A stretch of DNA of 42,500 bases from contig CAILNX010000002.1 of assembly GCA_903835685.1 (NCBI GenBank), forward strand, positions 1 to 42,500, given 5' to 3'. The notes under the pieces were generated by a model. The model searched no databases, was not told the DNA's origin, and saw only the letters and a list, made by a program, of their open reading frames with translations. Origin of the DNA: an uncultured delta proteobacterium (GTDB taxonomy: Bacteria > Desulfobacterota > Desulfovibrionia > Desulfovibrionales > Desulfovibrionaceae). The translations under genes were made by a program, and so were the position numbers. Positions within the stretch are counted from its first letter, which is position 1; every line of letters starts with the position of its first letter. Of the stretch, positions 27,355 to 35,082 are shown piece by piece.

Positions 27355-28461
27355 GTGTTTCCGAAACTGACCATTGGGGACCTTGAGATCGAGCTGCCCA
27401 TCATCCAGGGGGGCATGGGCATCGGCGTCTCCCTGGCCGGCCTGGCCTCGGCCGTGGCCAACGAGGGAGGGGTGGGCGTCCTGTCCGCCGCTGGCGTGGG
27501 CTCCGAGGAGTCGGACTTCAAGTCCAACTACGTCGAGGCCAACGTCCGGGCCATGCGTCACGAAATCCGCTTGACCCGCAGCAAGATGAAGCGTGGCTTC
27601 CTGGGCGTGAACATCATGGTGGCCCTGACCAACTACGCCGACCTGGTCAATGTCTGCGTCGAGGAAGGCGTGGACTTCATCTTTTCCGGCGCGGGCCTGC
27701 CCCTGGACCTGCCCGCATTCCTCAAGGGCAAGACCTCGCCCAAGATCGTGCCCATCGTGTCCTCTGGCCGGGCTGCGGCCATCGTGTGCAAGAAATGGCT
27801 CTCGCGCTACGACCGCCTGCCGGACGCCGTGGTCCTGGAAGGCCCCATGGCCGGTGGGCATCTGGGGTTCAAGCCCGAGCAGATCGCCGACCCGGCCTTC
27901 AAGCTGGAGGAGTTGACCCCTGAGGTCATCGAGGCCGTGGCCCCCTTTGCCCAGGCCGCCGGACGGCCCATCCCGGTCATCGTGGCCGGAGGCGTGTACA
28001 CCGGCGCGGACATCCGCAAATACCTGGACATGGGCGCGGCCGGGGTGCAGATGGGCACCCGGTTCGTGGCCACCCACGAGTGCGACGCGGCGCTGGAGTT
28101 CAAGCAGGCCTACATCAATGCCCGCGAAGAGGACATGCACATCATCAAAAGCCCGGTGGGCCTGCCCGGCCGGGTCATCCGCAACCGCTTCATCGAGGCC
28201 ATGGAAGAGGGACGCCGCAGCCCGTTCGCCTGCCCCTTCCACTGCCTGCGCGGCTGCGACTTCCACAAAAGCCCCTACTGCATCACCCTGGCCCTGATCA
28301 ACGCCAAGCGCGGCAACACGGTGAACGGCCTGATTTTCGCCGGGCACAACGCCTTTCGGGTCACGGGCGTCGTGAGCGTGCACGAGCTCATCTGCGAGCT
28401 GGCCGACCAGTACGAGGCCGCCTGCGCCGAACTGGGGCCGCCCAAGGGGGCCGGGGCGTAA
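27355..28461 (+). CDS. Nitronate monooxygenase-family flavin oxidoreductase
   Basis: A TIM-barrel FMN enzyme of the 2-nitropropane dioxygenase / FabK-like family (368 aa). The GTG at 27355 follows AGGAG by 6 bases and begins directly at the conserved first strand. Signatures: LPIIQGGMGIGVSLAGLASAVANEGGVGVLS at the N-terminus, the barrel strand around residues 95-125, VLEGPMAGGHLGF (FMN and active-site loop with His), VIVAGGVYTGADI and GAAGVQMGTRFVAT (phosphate binding). The C-terminal region has a four-cysteine cluster, CPFHCLRGCDFHKSPYC, which I recall from homologues in clostridia and other anaerobes; it could hold a metal or Fe-S cluster. The substrate cannot be told: nitronate oxidation, enoyl-ACP reduction and other roles exist in the family. 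The gene converges with the next. Confidence 0.85.
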   Translation: MFPKLTIGDLEIELPIIQGGMGIGVSLAGLASAVANEGGVGVLSAAGVGSEESDFKSNYVEANVRAMRHEIRLTRSKMKRGFLGVNIMVALTNYADLVNVCVEEGVDFIFSGAGLPLDLPAFLKGKTSPKIVPIVSSGRAAAIVCKKWLSRYDRLPDAVVLEGPMAGGHLGFKPEQIADPAFKLEELTPEVIEAVAPFAQAAGRPIPVIVAGGVYTGADIRKYLDMGAAGVQMGTRFVATHECDAALEFKQAYINAREEDMHIIKSPVGLPGRVIRNRFIEAMEEGRRSPFACPFHCLRGCDFHKSPYCITLALINAKRGNTVNGLIFAGHNAFRVTGVVSVHELICELADQYEAACAELGPPKGAGA

Positions 28462-28484
28462 AGAGTCCCCCGCCGTCTCCGGCC

Positions 28485-29078
28485 CTATTCCTTGGGCTTC
28501 ACGTCCTCGAACTTCTTGCGCACCTCAAGCAGCCCGGCCCGGTAGCCCTCGGCGTCGCCGTAGGCGAAGAAATGCCGGTAGCGGCTGTGCACGGCCTTGG
28601 TCGGACGGGCGTGCCGGATGGGGCACCAGTACTGCTCGGTGCGGGCGGCCACCTCCCGCACGTAGCCCATGAGCCCGTTGAAATACTCGCAGTACAGGCA
28701 ACTGCACTTCTCGAAAATATTCAGGTAGCGCAGGGTGAAACGGTCCAGGACGATGTATTCGCGGCGCTTGACCATGGGGATGCCGTACACCGGGAAGCAG
28801 ATCACCTGATAGGCCATGACCAGCAGGTCCAGGAACAGGGCCGGAATCAGGGCGGACCAGATGATGGGCAGGGTCAGGATGTGCATGACCCCGGATTCAT
28901 AGACGTACGCCGACCATTTCTGGGCCAGGGCCTTGTGCTGCCGCCGGACCTCGGCGGTGAACCGGACCTTGCGGTCCCGGATGGTGTACAGGAACTTGGG
29001 CTCCATGGTCCGGAGCTCCTCGGCCAGCTCCTTTTCCAGGGCCTCGATGCGGCGCAGGATATCGTCAAGATTGCTCAT
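28485..29078 (-). CDS. Conserved membrane protein with a four-cysteine motif, function unknown
   Basis: A 197-residue protein. The second of two ATGs (29078) is preferred because AAAGGA then has proper spacing; the first ATG (29084) abuts it. Residues 1-60 are a charged helix, likely coiled coil (DDILRRIEALEKELAEEL). Residues 64-96 are hydrophobic, probably one or two membrane segments. The conserved-looking part follows: FPVYGIPMVKRREYIVLDR, then Cys125, Cys127, Cys130 and Cys152 within EKCSCLYCEYFNG and TEQYWCPIRHA, and DAEGYR near the end. I recall similar proteins in many proteobacteria annotated only as hypothetical. The cysteines plus His156 could bind a metal. It diverges from the helicase gene. 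Confidence 0.8.
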   Translation of the reverse strand: MSNLDDILRRIEALEKELAEELRTMEPKFLYTIRDRKVRFTAEVRRQHKALAQKWSAYVYESGVMHILTLPIIWSALIPALFLDLLVMAYQVICFPVYGIPMVKRREYIVLDRFTLRYLNIFEKCSCLYCEYFNGLMGYVREVAARTEQYWCPIRHARPTKAVHSRYRHFFAYGDAEGYRAGLLEVRKKFEDVKPKE

Positions 29079-29251
29079 GTCCATCCTTTCGGTTTCAGCG
29101 TGGCGCGGCCCGGATGTCCGCAGGTCTCACCTTGCCCGGCCCGGCCCGGAAAGACAAGGACCGCCCGGCCCCGCAAAACCCTTGCCCCCGGGGTCCGGCC
29201 CCGGTATACGAGAATAATTCGTCCCGCGCCCGGTCCTCCCCATTATTTTCC

Positions 29252-29281
29252 TTGACACCCTCTCATTCATGCCCATATAGT
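29252..29281 (+). promoter_or_regulatory. Promoter of the DEAD-box helicase gene with a long leader
   Basis: TTGACA (29252-29257) and TATAGT (29276-29281) are spaced 18 bases apart. The predicted start near 29288 leaves a leader of about 210 bases before the TTG at 29500. Within the leader ACAAAA-G-TTTTGT (29356-29368) is a perfect palindrome and the rest is GC-rich. No gene is seen between 29079 and 29499. Confidence 0.65.
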
Positions 29282-29499
29282 TCCGAAGTTAATCCGGCAT
29301 CGGCTCCGGTTACATTTCTTTGGGCGCGGCCCCAAGCTGCATGCCCCGCCCCCCCACAAAAGTTTTGTCCCCCGCCGATAACCACTTGGCCCTGATCTTC
29401 ACGAATTGGATTCGGCCGGCAGCTTCCGTCTCACGATTCGCGGATCGCCGCTTGACGCGGTGCTTTTGCCGCGCCCGAACCCTTACCAAAGGATCTACT

Positions 29500-31086
29500 T
29501 TGAGCTTTGCATCCTACGCCTTCCCTGACAAAATCATGAGCAACATCAACGACATGGGCTACACCATGCCGACCCCCATCCAGGCTGCGGCCATGCCCGC
29601 CGTCCTGGAAGGCCGCGACGTCATGGGCCTGGCCCAGACCGGAACCGGCAAGACCGCCGCCTTCGTGCTGCCCATCCTGACCGCCATCATGAACCGCCCG
29701 CCCAAGGGTCCCGGCCCCCGCGCCCTGATCGTGGCCCCCACCCGGGAGCTGGCCGAACAGATCCACCAGGCCGTGCGCGAAATGGGCAAGGGCGTGCGCT
29801 TCCGCTCGGTGGTGATCTACGGCGGCGTGGGCATGTACCCCCAGACCCGGGCCCTGCGCCAGGGCGTGGACATCGTGGTGGCCTGCCCGGGCCGCCTGCT
29901 CGACCACATGGGTCAGGGCAATGTGCGCTTCCCCCATCTGGAGACCCTGGTCCTGGACGAGGCCGACCACATGTTTGACATGGGCTTTCTCCCGGACATC
30001 CGCAAAATTCTCTCCCAGGTTCCGGCCAGCCGCCAGACCCTGCTCTTCTCCGCCACCATGCCCGACAGCATCCGGGGCCTGGCCAACGACATCCTGCGTG
30101 ACCCCGAAGTGGTCAACGTCGGCCGCTTAAATCCCCCGGCCATGGTCTCCCACGCCGTGTACCCGGTGGAGTCCAGCCGCAAGACCCCCATGCTCCTGGC
30201 CCTGCTCGGCCAGGCCGGGAAATCCTCGGTCATCGTGTTCACCCGCACCAAACACCGGGCCAAGAACCTGGCCGTGGCCCTGCGCGAGTCCGGACACCGG
30301 GCCGCCTGCATCCAGGGCAATCTCTCCCAGAGCCAGCGCCAGCAGGCCATGGACGGGTTCCGCAAGGGCACCTACCAGGTCCTGGTGGCCACGGACATCG
30401 CGGCCCGGGGCATCGACGTGTCCAAGGTCGGGCACGTCATCAACTACGACATCCCGGACACCCCGGAAGCGTACATCCACCGCATCGGCCGCACCGGCCG
30501 GGCCGAATGCGAGGGCGCGGCCCACACGCTCATCACCATGGAAGACCGCTCCATGGTCCGGGCCATCGAGGGCCGCCTGGGCAAGCGCCTGGACCGCCAG
30601 AGCCTGCCCGGCTTCCCGGCCCCGGACCTGGATCGCCCGGGCCTGCCCTCTTCCCCGGCCTCCCCGTACCGCCAGGACCGCACCGGCCGTCGCCCCTCGG
30701 GCGGCAGCGGCGGACGGCCCTTCCAGTCCCGCTCCGACTCCCGCACCGACTCCCGCTCCGGCCGCCCCGAGCGTCGCTCGCCCGCCCAGGGCGAATACCG
30801 GGTGGACGCCCGGCCCGAATCCCGCGAGGCCACCGGCCAGCGCACCGAGCCCGGTTCCGGCTATCGCGCCGAGCCCCGTTCCGGCTATCGCTCCGAGCCC
30901 CGCACGGATGACCGTTCGGCCGACCGCAGGCCTTCGGCCCAGCCCGCCCGTTCCGGCCCGGCCCAGGACTCCCGCCCCGCCCCGGCCCGCGAGCGCCGTC
31001 CGGTCCGCCAGGGCGAGATCCGCGTGGACCCCCGCGCCGACCGCCCGGTTCGCTCGGCCACTGCGGTAAAAACCTTCCTGGACTAG
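29500..31086 (+). CDS. DEAD-box ATP-dependent RNA helicase (RhlE-like) with Arg-rich tail
   Basis: Unwinds structured RNA in ribosome assembly or mRNA decay. The start is TTG at 29500 with AAAGGA 6 bases upstream; it matches the usual N-terminus (SFASYAFPDKIMSNINDMGYTMPTPIQ). All helicase motifs are visible: Q motif, AQTGTGKT (about 43-50), PTRELAEQ, DEAD (about 154-157), SAT, TDIAARGIDV and HRIGRTGR (about 326-333). The 160-residue C-terminal tail is basic and low complexity (RSDSRTDSRSGRPERR, repeated GYRxEPRS, and two copies of a RVDxR element), likely disordered and RNA-binding. The 528-residue length fits helicases with such tails. A 210-base leader, common for cold-inducible helicases, suggests post-transcriptional control. 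A strong terminator follows. Confidence 0.93.
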   Translation: MSFASYAFPDKIMSNINDMGYTMPTPIQAAAMPAVLEGRDVMGLAQTGTGKTAAFVLPILTAIMNRPPKGPGPRALIVAPTRELAEQIHQAVREMGKGVRFRSVVIYGGVGMYPQTRALRQGVDIVVACPGRLLDHMGQGNVRFPHLETLVLDEADHMFDMGFLPDIRKILSQVPASRQTLLFSATMPDSIRGLANDILRDPEVVNVGRLNPPAMVSHAVYPVESSRKTPMLLALLGQAGKSSVIVFTRTKHRAKNLAVALRESGHRAACIQGNLSQSQRQQAMDGFRKGTYQVLVATDIAARGIDVSKVGHVINYDIPDTPEAYIHRIGRTGRAECEGAAHTLITMEDRSMVRAIEGRLGKRLDRQSLPGFPAPDLDRPGLPSSPASPYRQDRTGRRPSGGSGGRPFQSRSDSRTDSRSGRPERRSPAQGEYRVDARPESREATGQRTEPGSGYRAEPRSGYRSEPRTDDRSADRRPSAQPARSGPAQDSRPAPARERRPVRQGEIRVDPRADRPVRSATAVKTFLD

Positions 31087-31105
31087 ACCCGACCCGTACA
31101 CAAAT

Positions 31106-31147
31106 AAAAGCCGCCTGCTGACTTTTAAGTCAGCAGGCGGCTTTTTT
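31106..31147. terminator. Strong bidirectional terminator between helicase and zinc-ribbon genes
   Basis: A near-perfect hairpin of about 18 bp (AAAAGCCGCCTGCTGACTT against its complement, tight TT-centred loop) is flanked by A residues on the left and T residues on the right. It can stop transcripts from both convergent genes. Confidence 0.95.
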
Positions 31148-31175
31148 GCGCCCGACGCCTTGTGGTGTGCACGGC

Positions 31176-31373
31176 CTAAAGCTGCAAAAACTCCTTGCTG
31201 CCGCAGGTGGGGCAGCAGGCTCCGCCGTGGTGGGTGCCGCAGGCCTTGCAGGCGAACTTGTCGGAGTCCGGGGTCTCGGGCTTCCAGTCCCCGCACTTGC
31301 GGCAACGGGTGAATTCAGGGTCGTTGGCTATCTGGCACTTGGGGCAGGTCCACTGCTTCTTTTCCTCGGCCAT
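31176..31373 (-). CDS. Small double zinc-ribbon protein (65 aa)
   Basis: GGAGG lies 7 bases before the ATG at 31373. The 65-residue protein has two zinc-ribbon units: Cys10/Cys13 with Cys24/Cys27 (CPKC, CRKC) and Cys42/Cys45 with Cys54/Cys57 (CKAC, CPTC), plus an extra Cys53. Such proteins bind zinc and sometimes nucleic acid or protein partners. I recall similar small ribbon proteins in Desulfovibrio-type genomes but cannot give a function. It faces the helicase gene and shares its bidirectional terminator. Rubredoxin was considered, but the spacing and the aromatic residues of rubredoxin are absent. Confidence 0.85.
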   Translation of the reverse strand: MAEEKKQWTCPKCQIANDPEFTRCRKCGDWKPETPDSDKFACKACGTHHGGACCPTCGSKEFLQL

Positions 31374-31428
31374 GACGCATCCTCCGATTCGCGGGTTGAC
31401 GAATGAGCGGCCCAGAGAGGCCTTGATT

Positions 31429-31437
31429 TTTATACCA
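31429..31437 (-). promoter_or_regulatory. Extended -10 promoter of the zinc-ribbon gene
   Basis: On the minus strand TGG-TATAAA matches the extended -10 form TGn-TATAAT at all but the last base. It lies about 55 bases before the ATG at 31373. A TTGACT further upstream is too far (22 bases) to be a standard -35. Confidence 0.5.
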
Positions 31438-31496
31438 TGCCAACGAGAAAGGAGGAAGTCAACGGGCAGGAGGCCCAGGTGGGCCGTGTGTGGCGC

Positions 31497-32618
31497 TCAC
31501 CCCGGGGTATTTTCACTTCTGCGGCGCTCGAAGCGCTCCTGGCGTTCCTGTCGCTCCTGCCGCTCCTGGCCGTCCAGGCGCTCCTGGCGCTCCTGCTTCC
31601 ACTCGGTCACGGCCGCGAACGAGGGCGGGGCGAAGTGCGGGCCTTGGGCCGGGGTTACCACCAGGGTAGTGAGCTGACCGTTTTGGCGCAGGTTCACGCT
31701 CACCGGCGCGGTCAGGGTGCGGGCCTTGGGCGCGTGCCAGGCGGTGACGGCCGAGGCCTCGGCCAGGGCTTCGGGGGTCCAGGCCCGGCCCGGGAACACG
31801 CGGCCCACGGCCGTGGGTCCGGGCATGTCCTTTAAGCGGAAGAGGATGTCCCCGGGCCGGGCGGATTCGGCCAAACGGCGGTTGTCCGACTCGGTGCGGC
31901 CCACGGCCAAGAAATGGTGGTCCCACCAGTACTGGCGGCCCACATTGGTCAGCTCGAAGTCGGCCGGGTCCACGGACAGGCCCTGGGCGATGAGCGGCAG
32001 GTAGCGCTTGGCCGCCTCGGACTCGGTCAAACGGCAGCCCCCGCCCGGGGTGGGGATTTCGGTGATCCCGAACTCCCGGGCCAGGTCCATCTGTCCCAGG
32101 CGTCCCCGGCCAAAGAGGGCCCCGAGCTGTTCGCGGTCCACCAGGCCGGAGAGTTCCATGGGCGTGGGTTCGAGCTTTTTGGCGCACAAGGGGCGCAGGA
32201 TGATGTCGCGCACGTCGGCCAGCCGGGAGATGCGGGCCAGGGTGTCCCGGCGCTGGGACATGGGCCGTTGCCCCACCACCTCGCCGGTGATGAGGAAGGA
32301 GGCCCCGTACTCGGGCATCAGGGCCTTGGCCCGGGACAGGAGCAGGACCTTGCAGTCCACGCAGGGGTTCAGGTTCTTGCCGAACCCGTTGTCCGGCCCG
32401 CGCTGCATCATGTCCACGAAGTCGCGGCCAACGTCCACGGCCGTGATGTCCAGATCGTAGATTTCGCGCCAGTGGTCCACCATACGGGACTTGTCGTAAA
32501 AAGGGGTGGTGAAGTGCAGGCAGAGCACGGACAGGCCTTGCCGGGCCACCAGTTTGGCGGCCAGGATGCTGTCCAGGCCGCCGGAGAACAGGGCCAGGGC
32601 TTGATAGGAAGTGGGCAT
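31497..32618 (-). CDS. PP-loop tRNA thiolation-like protein with NFACT-R-like domain and QER tail
   Basis: Probably adenylates and thiolates a tRNA uridine, like MnmA or ThiI. It has 373 residues. The PP-loop ALFSGGLDSILAAKL is at 9-23. NPCVDCK holds Cys86 and Cys89, and PGGGCRL holds Cys195; the NPC cysteine and the later glycine-preceded cysteine correspond in position to the catalytic pair of MnmA. Residues about 222-275 (ELTNVGRQYWWDHHFLAVGRTESDNRRLA, then GPTAVGRVF) resemble the NFACT-R RNA-binding domain, so this may be a thiolase/NFACT-R fusion. The last 30 residues are a Gln-Glu-Arg repeat. The ATG at 32618 fits the PP-loop but has no good ribosome site. The exact tRNA position modified is not known. 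Confidence 0.78.
   Translation of the reverse strand: MPTSYQALALFSGGLDSILAAKLVARQGLSVLCLHFTTPFYDKSRMVDHWREIYDLDITAVDVGRDFVDMMQRGPDNGFGKNLNPCVDCKVLLLSRAKALMPEYGASFLITGEVVGQRPMSQRRDTLARISRLADVRDIILRPLCAKKLEPTPMELSGLVDREQLGALFGRGRLGQMDLAREFGITEIPTPGGGCRLTESEAAKRYLPLIAQGLSVDPADFELTNVGRQYWWDHHFLAVGRTESDNRRLAESARPGDILFRLKDMPGPTAVGRVFPGRAWTPEALAEASAVTAWHAPKARTLTAPVSVNLRQNGQLTTLVVTPAQGPHFAPPSFAAVTEWKQERQERLDGQERQERQERQERFERRRSENTPG
31534..31596. repeat. 9-bp tandem repeat encoding Gln-Glu-Arg units
   Basis: Seven consecutive 9-base units close to CGCTCCTGG (several with one or two changes) encode the QER repeats at the C-terminus of the PP-loop protein on the minus strand. The array is in frame, so slippage would lengthen or shorten a charged tail. 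Confidence 0.85.
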
Positions 32619-32713
32619 GGACGGGGTCTAGCCGAGGCCGGGGGGAAGAGCAAGGACGGAAAGGGGCGTGGTCCGGTCGGGACGCCAACACCACAGAGAC
32701 TCGACCGCCCGGC

Positions 32714-32746
32714 TTGACGGGTTTAGTCGCGTCACATATATATGTG
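32714..32746 (+). promoter_or_regulatory. Promoter and palindromic operator of the RHH/PIN operon
   Basis: TTGACG (32714-32719) is spaced 17 bases from TATATA (32737-32742). A perfect 14-bp palindrome, CACATATATATGTG (32733-32746), covers the -10. A short palindrome over the promoter is what a ribbon-helix-helix antitoxin would bind to repress its own operon. Confidence 0.65.
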
Positions 32747-32764
32747 TAAAACAGAGAGGACCCC

Positions 32765-33100
32765 ATGCAGCTCCGCAACACGACCTTCAATCTTCCTGAC
32801 GGCCTGGTGCGCCACGCCAAGGCCTACGCCTCGGAACACGGGACATCCGTGACCGCCATCATCCGGGAGCTCCTGAAGGCGGTCACCGGGTGGAAGCCTG
32901 CGGATGAGGAGGAATTGGATTATCTCAAGGCCTTCTCGGAAGGGCGGATCGGCAAGAAGAGGGCCATCGAGTCCCTGGGGTTGCGCGATTACGCCCAACT
33001 GCTCCTCTTGCCGGGAGAGAAGAATCTTCCGCTGCCCAAGACCCCGGACCACATCTTGAGGGTCATGTCGGAAACGATCCGGAACGCGGCCGGGGAATGA
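32765..33100 (+). CDS. Ribbon-helix-helix antitoxin-like protein
   Basis: A 111-residue predicted DNA-binding antitoxin. GAGAGGA lies 5 bases before the ATG at 32765. The N-terminus is a typical ribbon-helix-helix: beta strand RNTTFNLP, helix 1 DGLVRHAKAYASEHG, turn TSV, helix 2 TAIIRELLKAVTG. The C-terminal part (about 45-111) is acidic and helical and probably binds the toxin. The stop overlaps the start of the next gene by ATGA, so both are coupled. The palindrome at 32733-32746 is the likely operator. The pair order and overlap match VapBC-type modules. Confidence 0.82.
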   Translation: MQLRNTTFNLPDGLVRHAKAYASEHGTSVTAIIRELLKAVTGWKPADEEELDYLKAFSEGRIGKKRAIESLGLRDYAQLLLLPGEKNLPLPKTPDHILRVMSETIRNAAGE

Positions 33101-33690
33101 TTTTGAAAAAACATTGTAAATTGATCCTCCCTGATTCCGGGCCGATCAACAGCCTGTGGGTGGCGAACCGTCTCGACCTGCTGCTTGCCCTTAACCTACC
33201 GGTCATCATCATCGACGCCGTGTACGACGAACTGACCAGCGACCTGGCCTACGGCAAGGATCGGGAGGTCAAGGCCTTCATCGACCGGCACCTGGGCACG
33301 AAGATATTCATAGAGAACACCTTCATCGGGCAGGTGGCCAGGGAAAAGAGGCTGAGCGGGGAATTCAGGACCAACGAGGACATCGGGGAACAGGCCATCA
33401 TCGGGTTCATGAGCAACCAGATCAAGCGCTATGTGGAGAACAACGACCCGTTTCTTTTGTTGTATGAAGATTGCGACTTCGAAAAAGTTCCCAAGCCCGA
33501 CATGGCCCACATGATCACCGTGGCCTTTCTGCGCCGTCTGGAAGAGGTGGGGATCATCGATTCCGCTGAGAGCATCATTCACGACATGGTCTGCCCGCGC
33601 GACCCATCCGTGCAGGCCCGAGCCTTCCGGGATGTTCCGGAGGGCACGGAGTTCGAGGCCTCGGGCGGCAGCGCGTTCGGGCCGCGCTGA
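33097..33690 (+). CDS. PIN-like toxin partner (197 aa)
   Basis: A probable metal-dependent ribonuclease toxin. The fold is suggested by an N-terminal strand ending in LILPDSGPINSLW (Asp13), a second strand with acidic VIIIDAVYDELTSD (Asp44/Glu45), a helix NEDIGEQAIIGFM (Glu98) and the strand LLLYEDCDF (Asp125/Asp127). These acidic positions follow the four-carboxylate pattern of PIN domains. The protein is longer than a usual VapC (about 130 residues); the tail after 150 is helical, and the last 30 residues look disordered. The ATG at 33097 overlaps the antitoxin stop. It is convergent with the K+ channel gene. The similarity is remote, so the toxin role rests on both motif and context. Confidence 0.7.
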   Translation: MILKKHCKLILPDSGPINSLWVANRLDLLLALNLPVIIIDAVYDELTSDLAYGKDREVKAFIDRHLGTKIFIENTFIGQVAREKRLSGEFRTNEDIGEQAIIGFMSNQIKRYVENNDPFLLLYEDCDFEKVPKPDMAHMITVAFLRRLEEVGIIDSAESIIHDMVCPRDPSVQARAFRDVPEGTEFEASGGSAFGPR

Positions 33691-33703
33691 CGACGTTTGC
33701 CCC

Positions 33704-35077
33704 CTACCTCACCCCCTGCCCCTTCATGTACTCCGCCGCCTGGCGGTCCACCTCCATGATGTGCCCGCGCAGCCACTGGTCCAGGAACAGGCCCAGGCTG
33801 TCCGAGGACAGGGCGTGCTTGTCCCGGTACAGTTCCAGGACCTGGGCCGTGAGCTTTTTGTGCTGGGCCTTGTGGGCTTCGAGGTCCGGGTAGGCGCTCT
33901 TTTCCAGCAGGGCCTCTTCGTGGCGGAAATGGCGGCCGGTGTAGTCCAGCAGGGTGTCGAAGATGCGGCTGGCGGCCTCCCGGCCCCGGCCCTTGGCCAC
34001 GGCCTCCCGGAAGGCGCGGATGTGTTTGAACAGCTCCCGGTGCTCCTCGTCCATGAGGGCCACGCCCAAAAAAAGGTTGGCCTGCCAGTCCGGGAAGTCC
34101 TCGGCCGCCTCCCGGCTTAAGGTCGACTCGTGCACCAGAAGGACCAGGGTGTCGGCCGCGTCCACCGGGGTTTCCGGGTCCGGCGCATCCTTGACCTCGC
34201 CCGAGCCCCGGCGCAGGGCCACGGCGGACACGGCCCCGGACTGGCTCAAGGCCTGGGCCACGCTCAGGGGCTCCTGGCCGAAGTGACGGAAAAGTTTCAG
34301 GTGGTAGCCGAGCACCCCGGCCTCGCCGCTCTCGGAGGACGGAGGCGGGGCCACCCCGGCCTGGCGGGCCACCAGCCGAGCGATCTGCTCCCCGCCGAGC
34401 CTTAACGGGTAGACCACGGTGTCGGCCCCGGCCCGGATCATGCGCTCTTCCACATGGGGGTCCGAGCCCCGGGCCAGGATGTGGATGTCCATGTTCAGCT
34501 CCCGGGCGGCCAGGGTGATGAAGGTGTTCACCGCGTCGTCCGGGAAGCACAAAACAATGCTCAAGGCCCGGCGGATGCCCGCGGCCAGGAGGGTGGCGTC
34601 GGATGCGGCGTTGCCCTTGGCCGTGAGAAAGCCCATCTGCTCGGCCTCGGCCAGGGCCGCCTCGTCGTTGTCCACGATGACAAAGGGGATGCTGGAGGCG
34701 TGCAGGGACAGGGCGATGGCCCGGCCGATCCGGCCGTATCCGCAGATGATGGTGTGTTTCTTCAGCTTTTGCAGCCGGTCGCGCATCCTCTTTCTCCCGA
34801 AGACGTTGGAAATCCCGCTCTCGATCATGAGCTTGGCCACCTGGGCCGAGAACACGGCCACGGCCCCCAGGCCAGCAGCCACCAGGAACATGGTGAACAC
34901 CCGCCCGGCCGGGGACAGGGCGTGCACCTCCCCGTAGCCCACAGTGGTGATGGTGATGAAGGTCATGTACAGGGCGTCCAGAAAGGTCCAGCCCTGCTCG
35001 ATGACCAGGTACCCCGTGGTGCCCCCGGCCAGGATGGCCACAAAGGCCAGGAGCATGTGCAGGTGGTGGCGCTTCAT
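33704..35077 (-). CDS. K+ channel fused to RCK domains and a bacteriohemerythrin domain
   Basis: A 457-residue inner-membrane potassium channel with cytoplasmic regulation. A first helix (about 8-26), a pore helix with the K+ selectivity filter TVGYGE (45-50) and a second helix (about 61-85) form one channel subunit. An RCK/TrkA-N domain follows with the nucleotide loop GYGRIGRA (113-120) and VDNDEAAL, then a TrkA-C-like domain (about 245-318). The C-terminus (about 332-455) is a hemerythrin with every iron ligand of the family: His346, His383, Glu387, His402, His406, His439 and Asp444. Hemerythrin binds O2 at a di-iron site, so the inferred role is K+ flux gated by oxygen or redox state together with nucleotide. 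The ATG follows GAGGG and lies 5 bases after the upstream kinase stop, so it belongs to that operon. The fusion is unfamiliar to me. Confidence 0.9.
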   Translation of the reverse strand: MKRHHLHMLLAFVAILAGGTTGYLVIEQGWTFLDALYMTFITITTVGYGEVHALSPAGRVFTMFLVAAGLGAVAVFSAQVAKLMIESGISNVFGRKRMRDRLQKLKKHTIICGYGRIGRAIALSLHASSIPFVIVDNDEAALAEAEQMGFLTAKGNAASDATLLAAGIRRALSIVLCFPDDAVNTFITLAARELNMDIHILARGSDPHVEERMIRAGADTVVYPLRLGGEQIARLVARQAGVAPPPSSESGEAGVLGYHLKLFRHFGQEPLSVAQALSQSGAVSAVALRRGSGEVKDAPDPETPVDAADTLVLLVHESTLSREAAEDFPDWQANLFLGVALMDEEHRELFKHIRAFREAVAKGRGREAASRIFDTLLDYTGRHFRHEEALLEKSAYPDLEAHKAQHKKLTAQVLELYRDKHALSSDSLGLFLDQWLRGHIMEVDRQAAEYMKGQGVR

Positions 35078-35082
35078 GGCCC

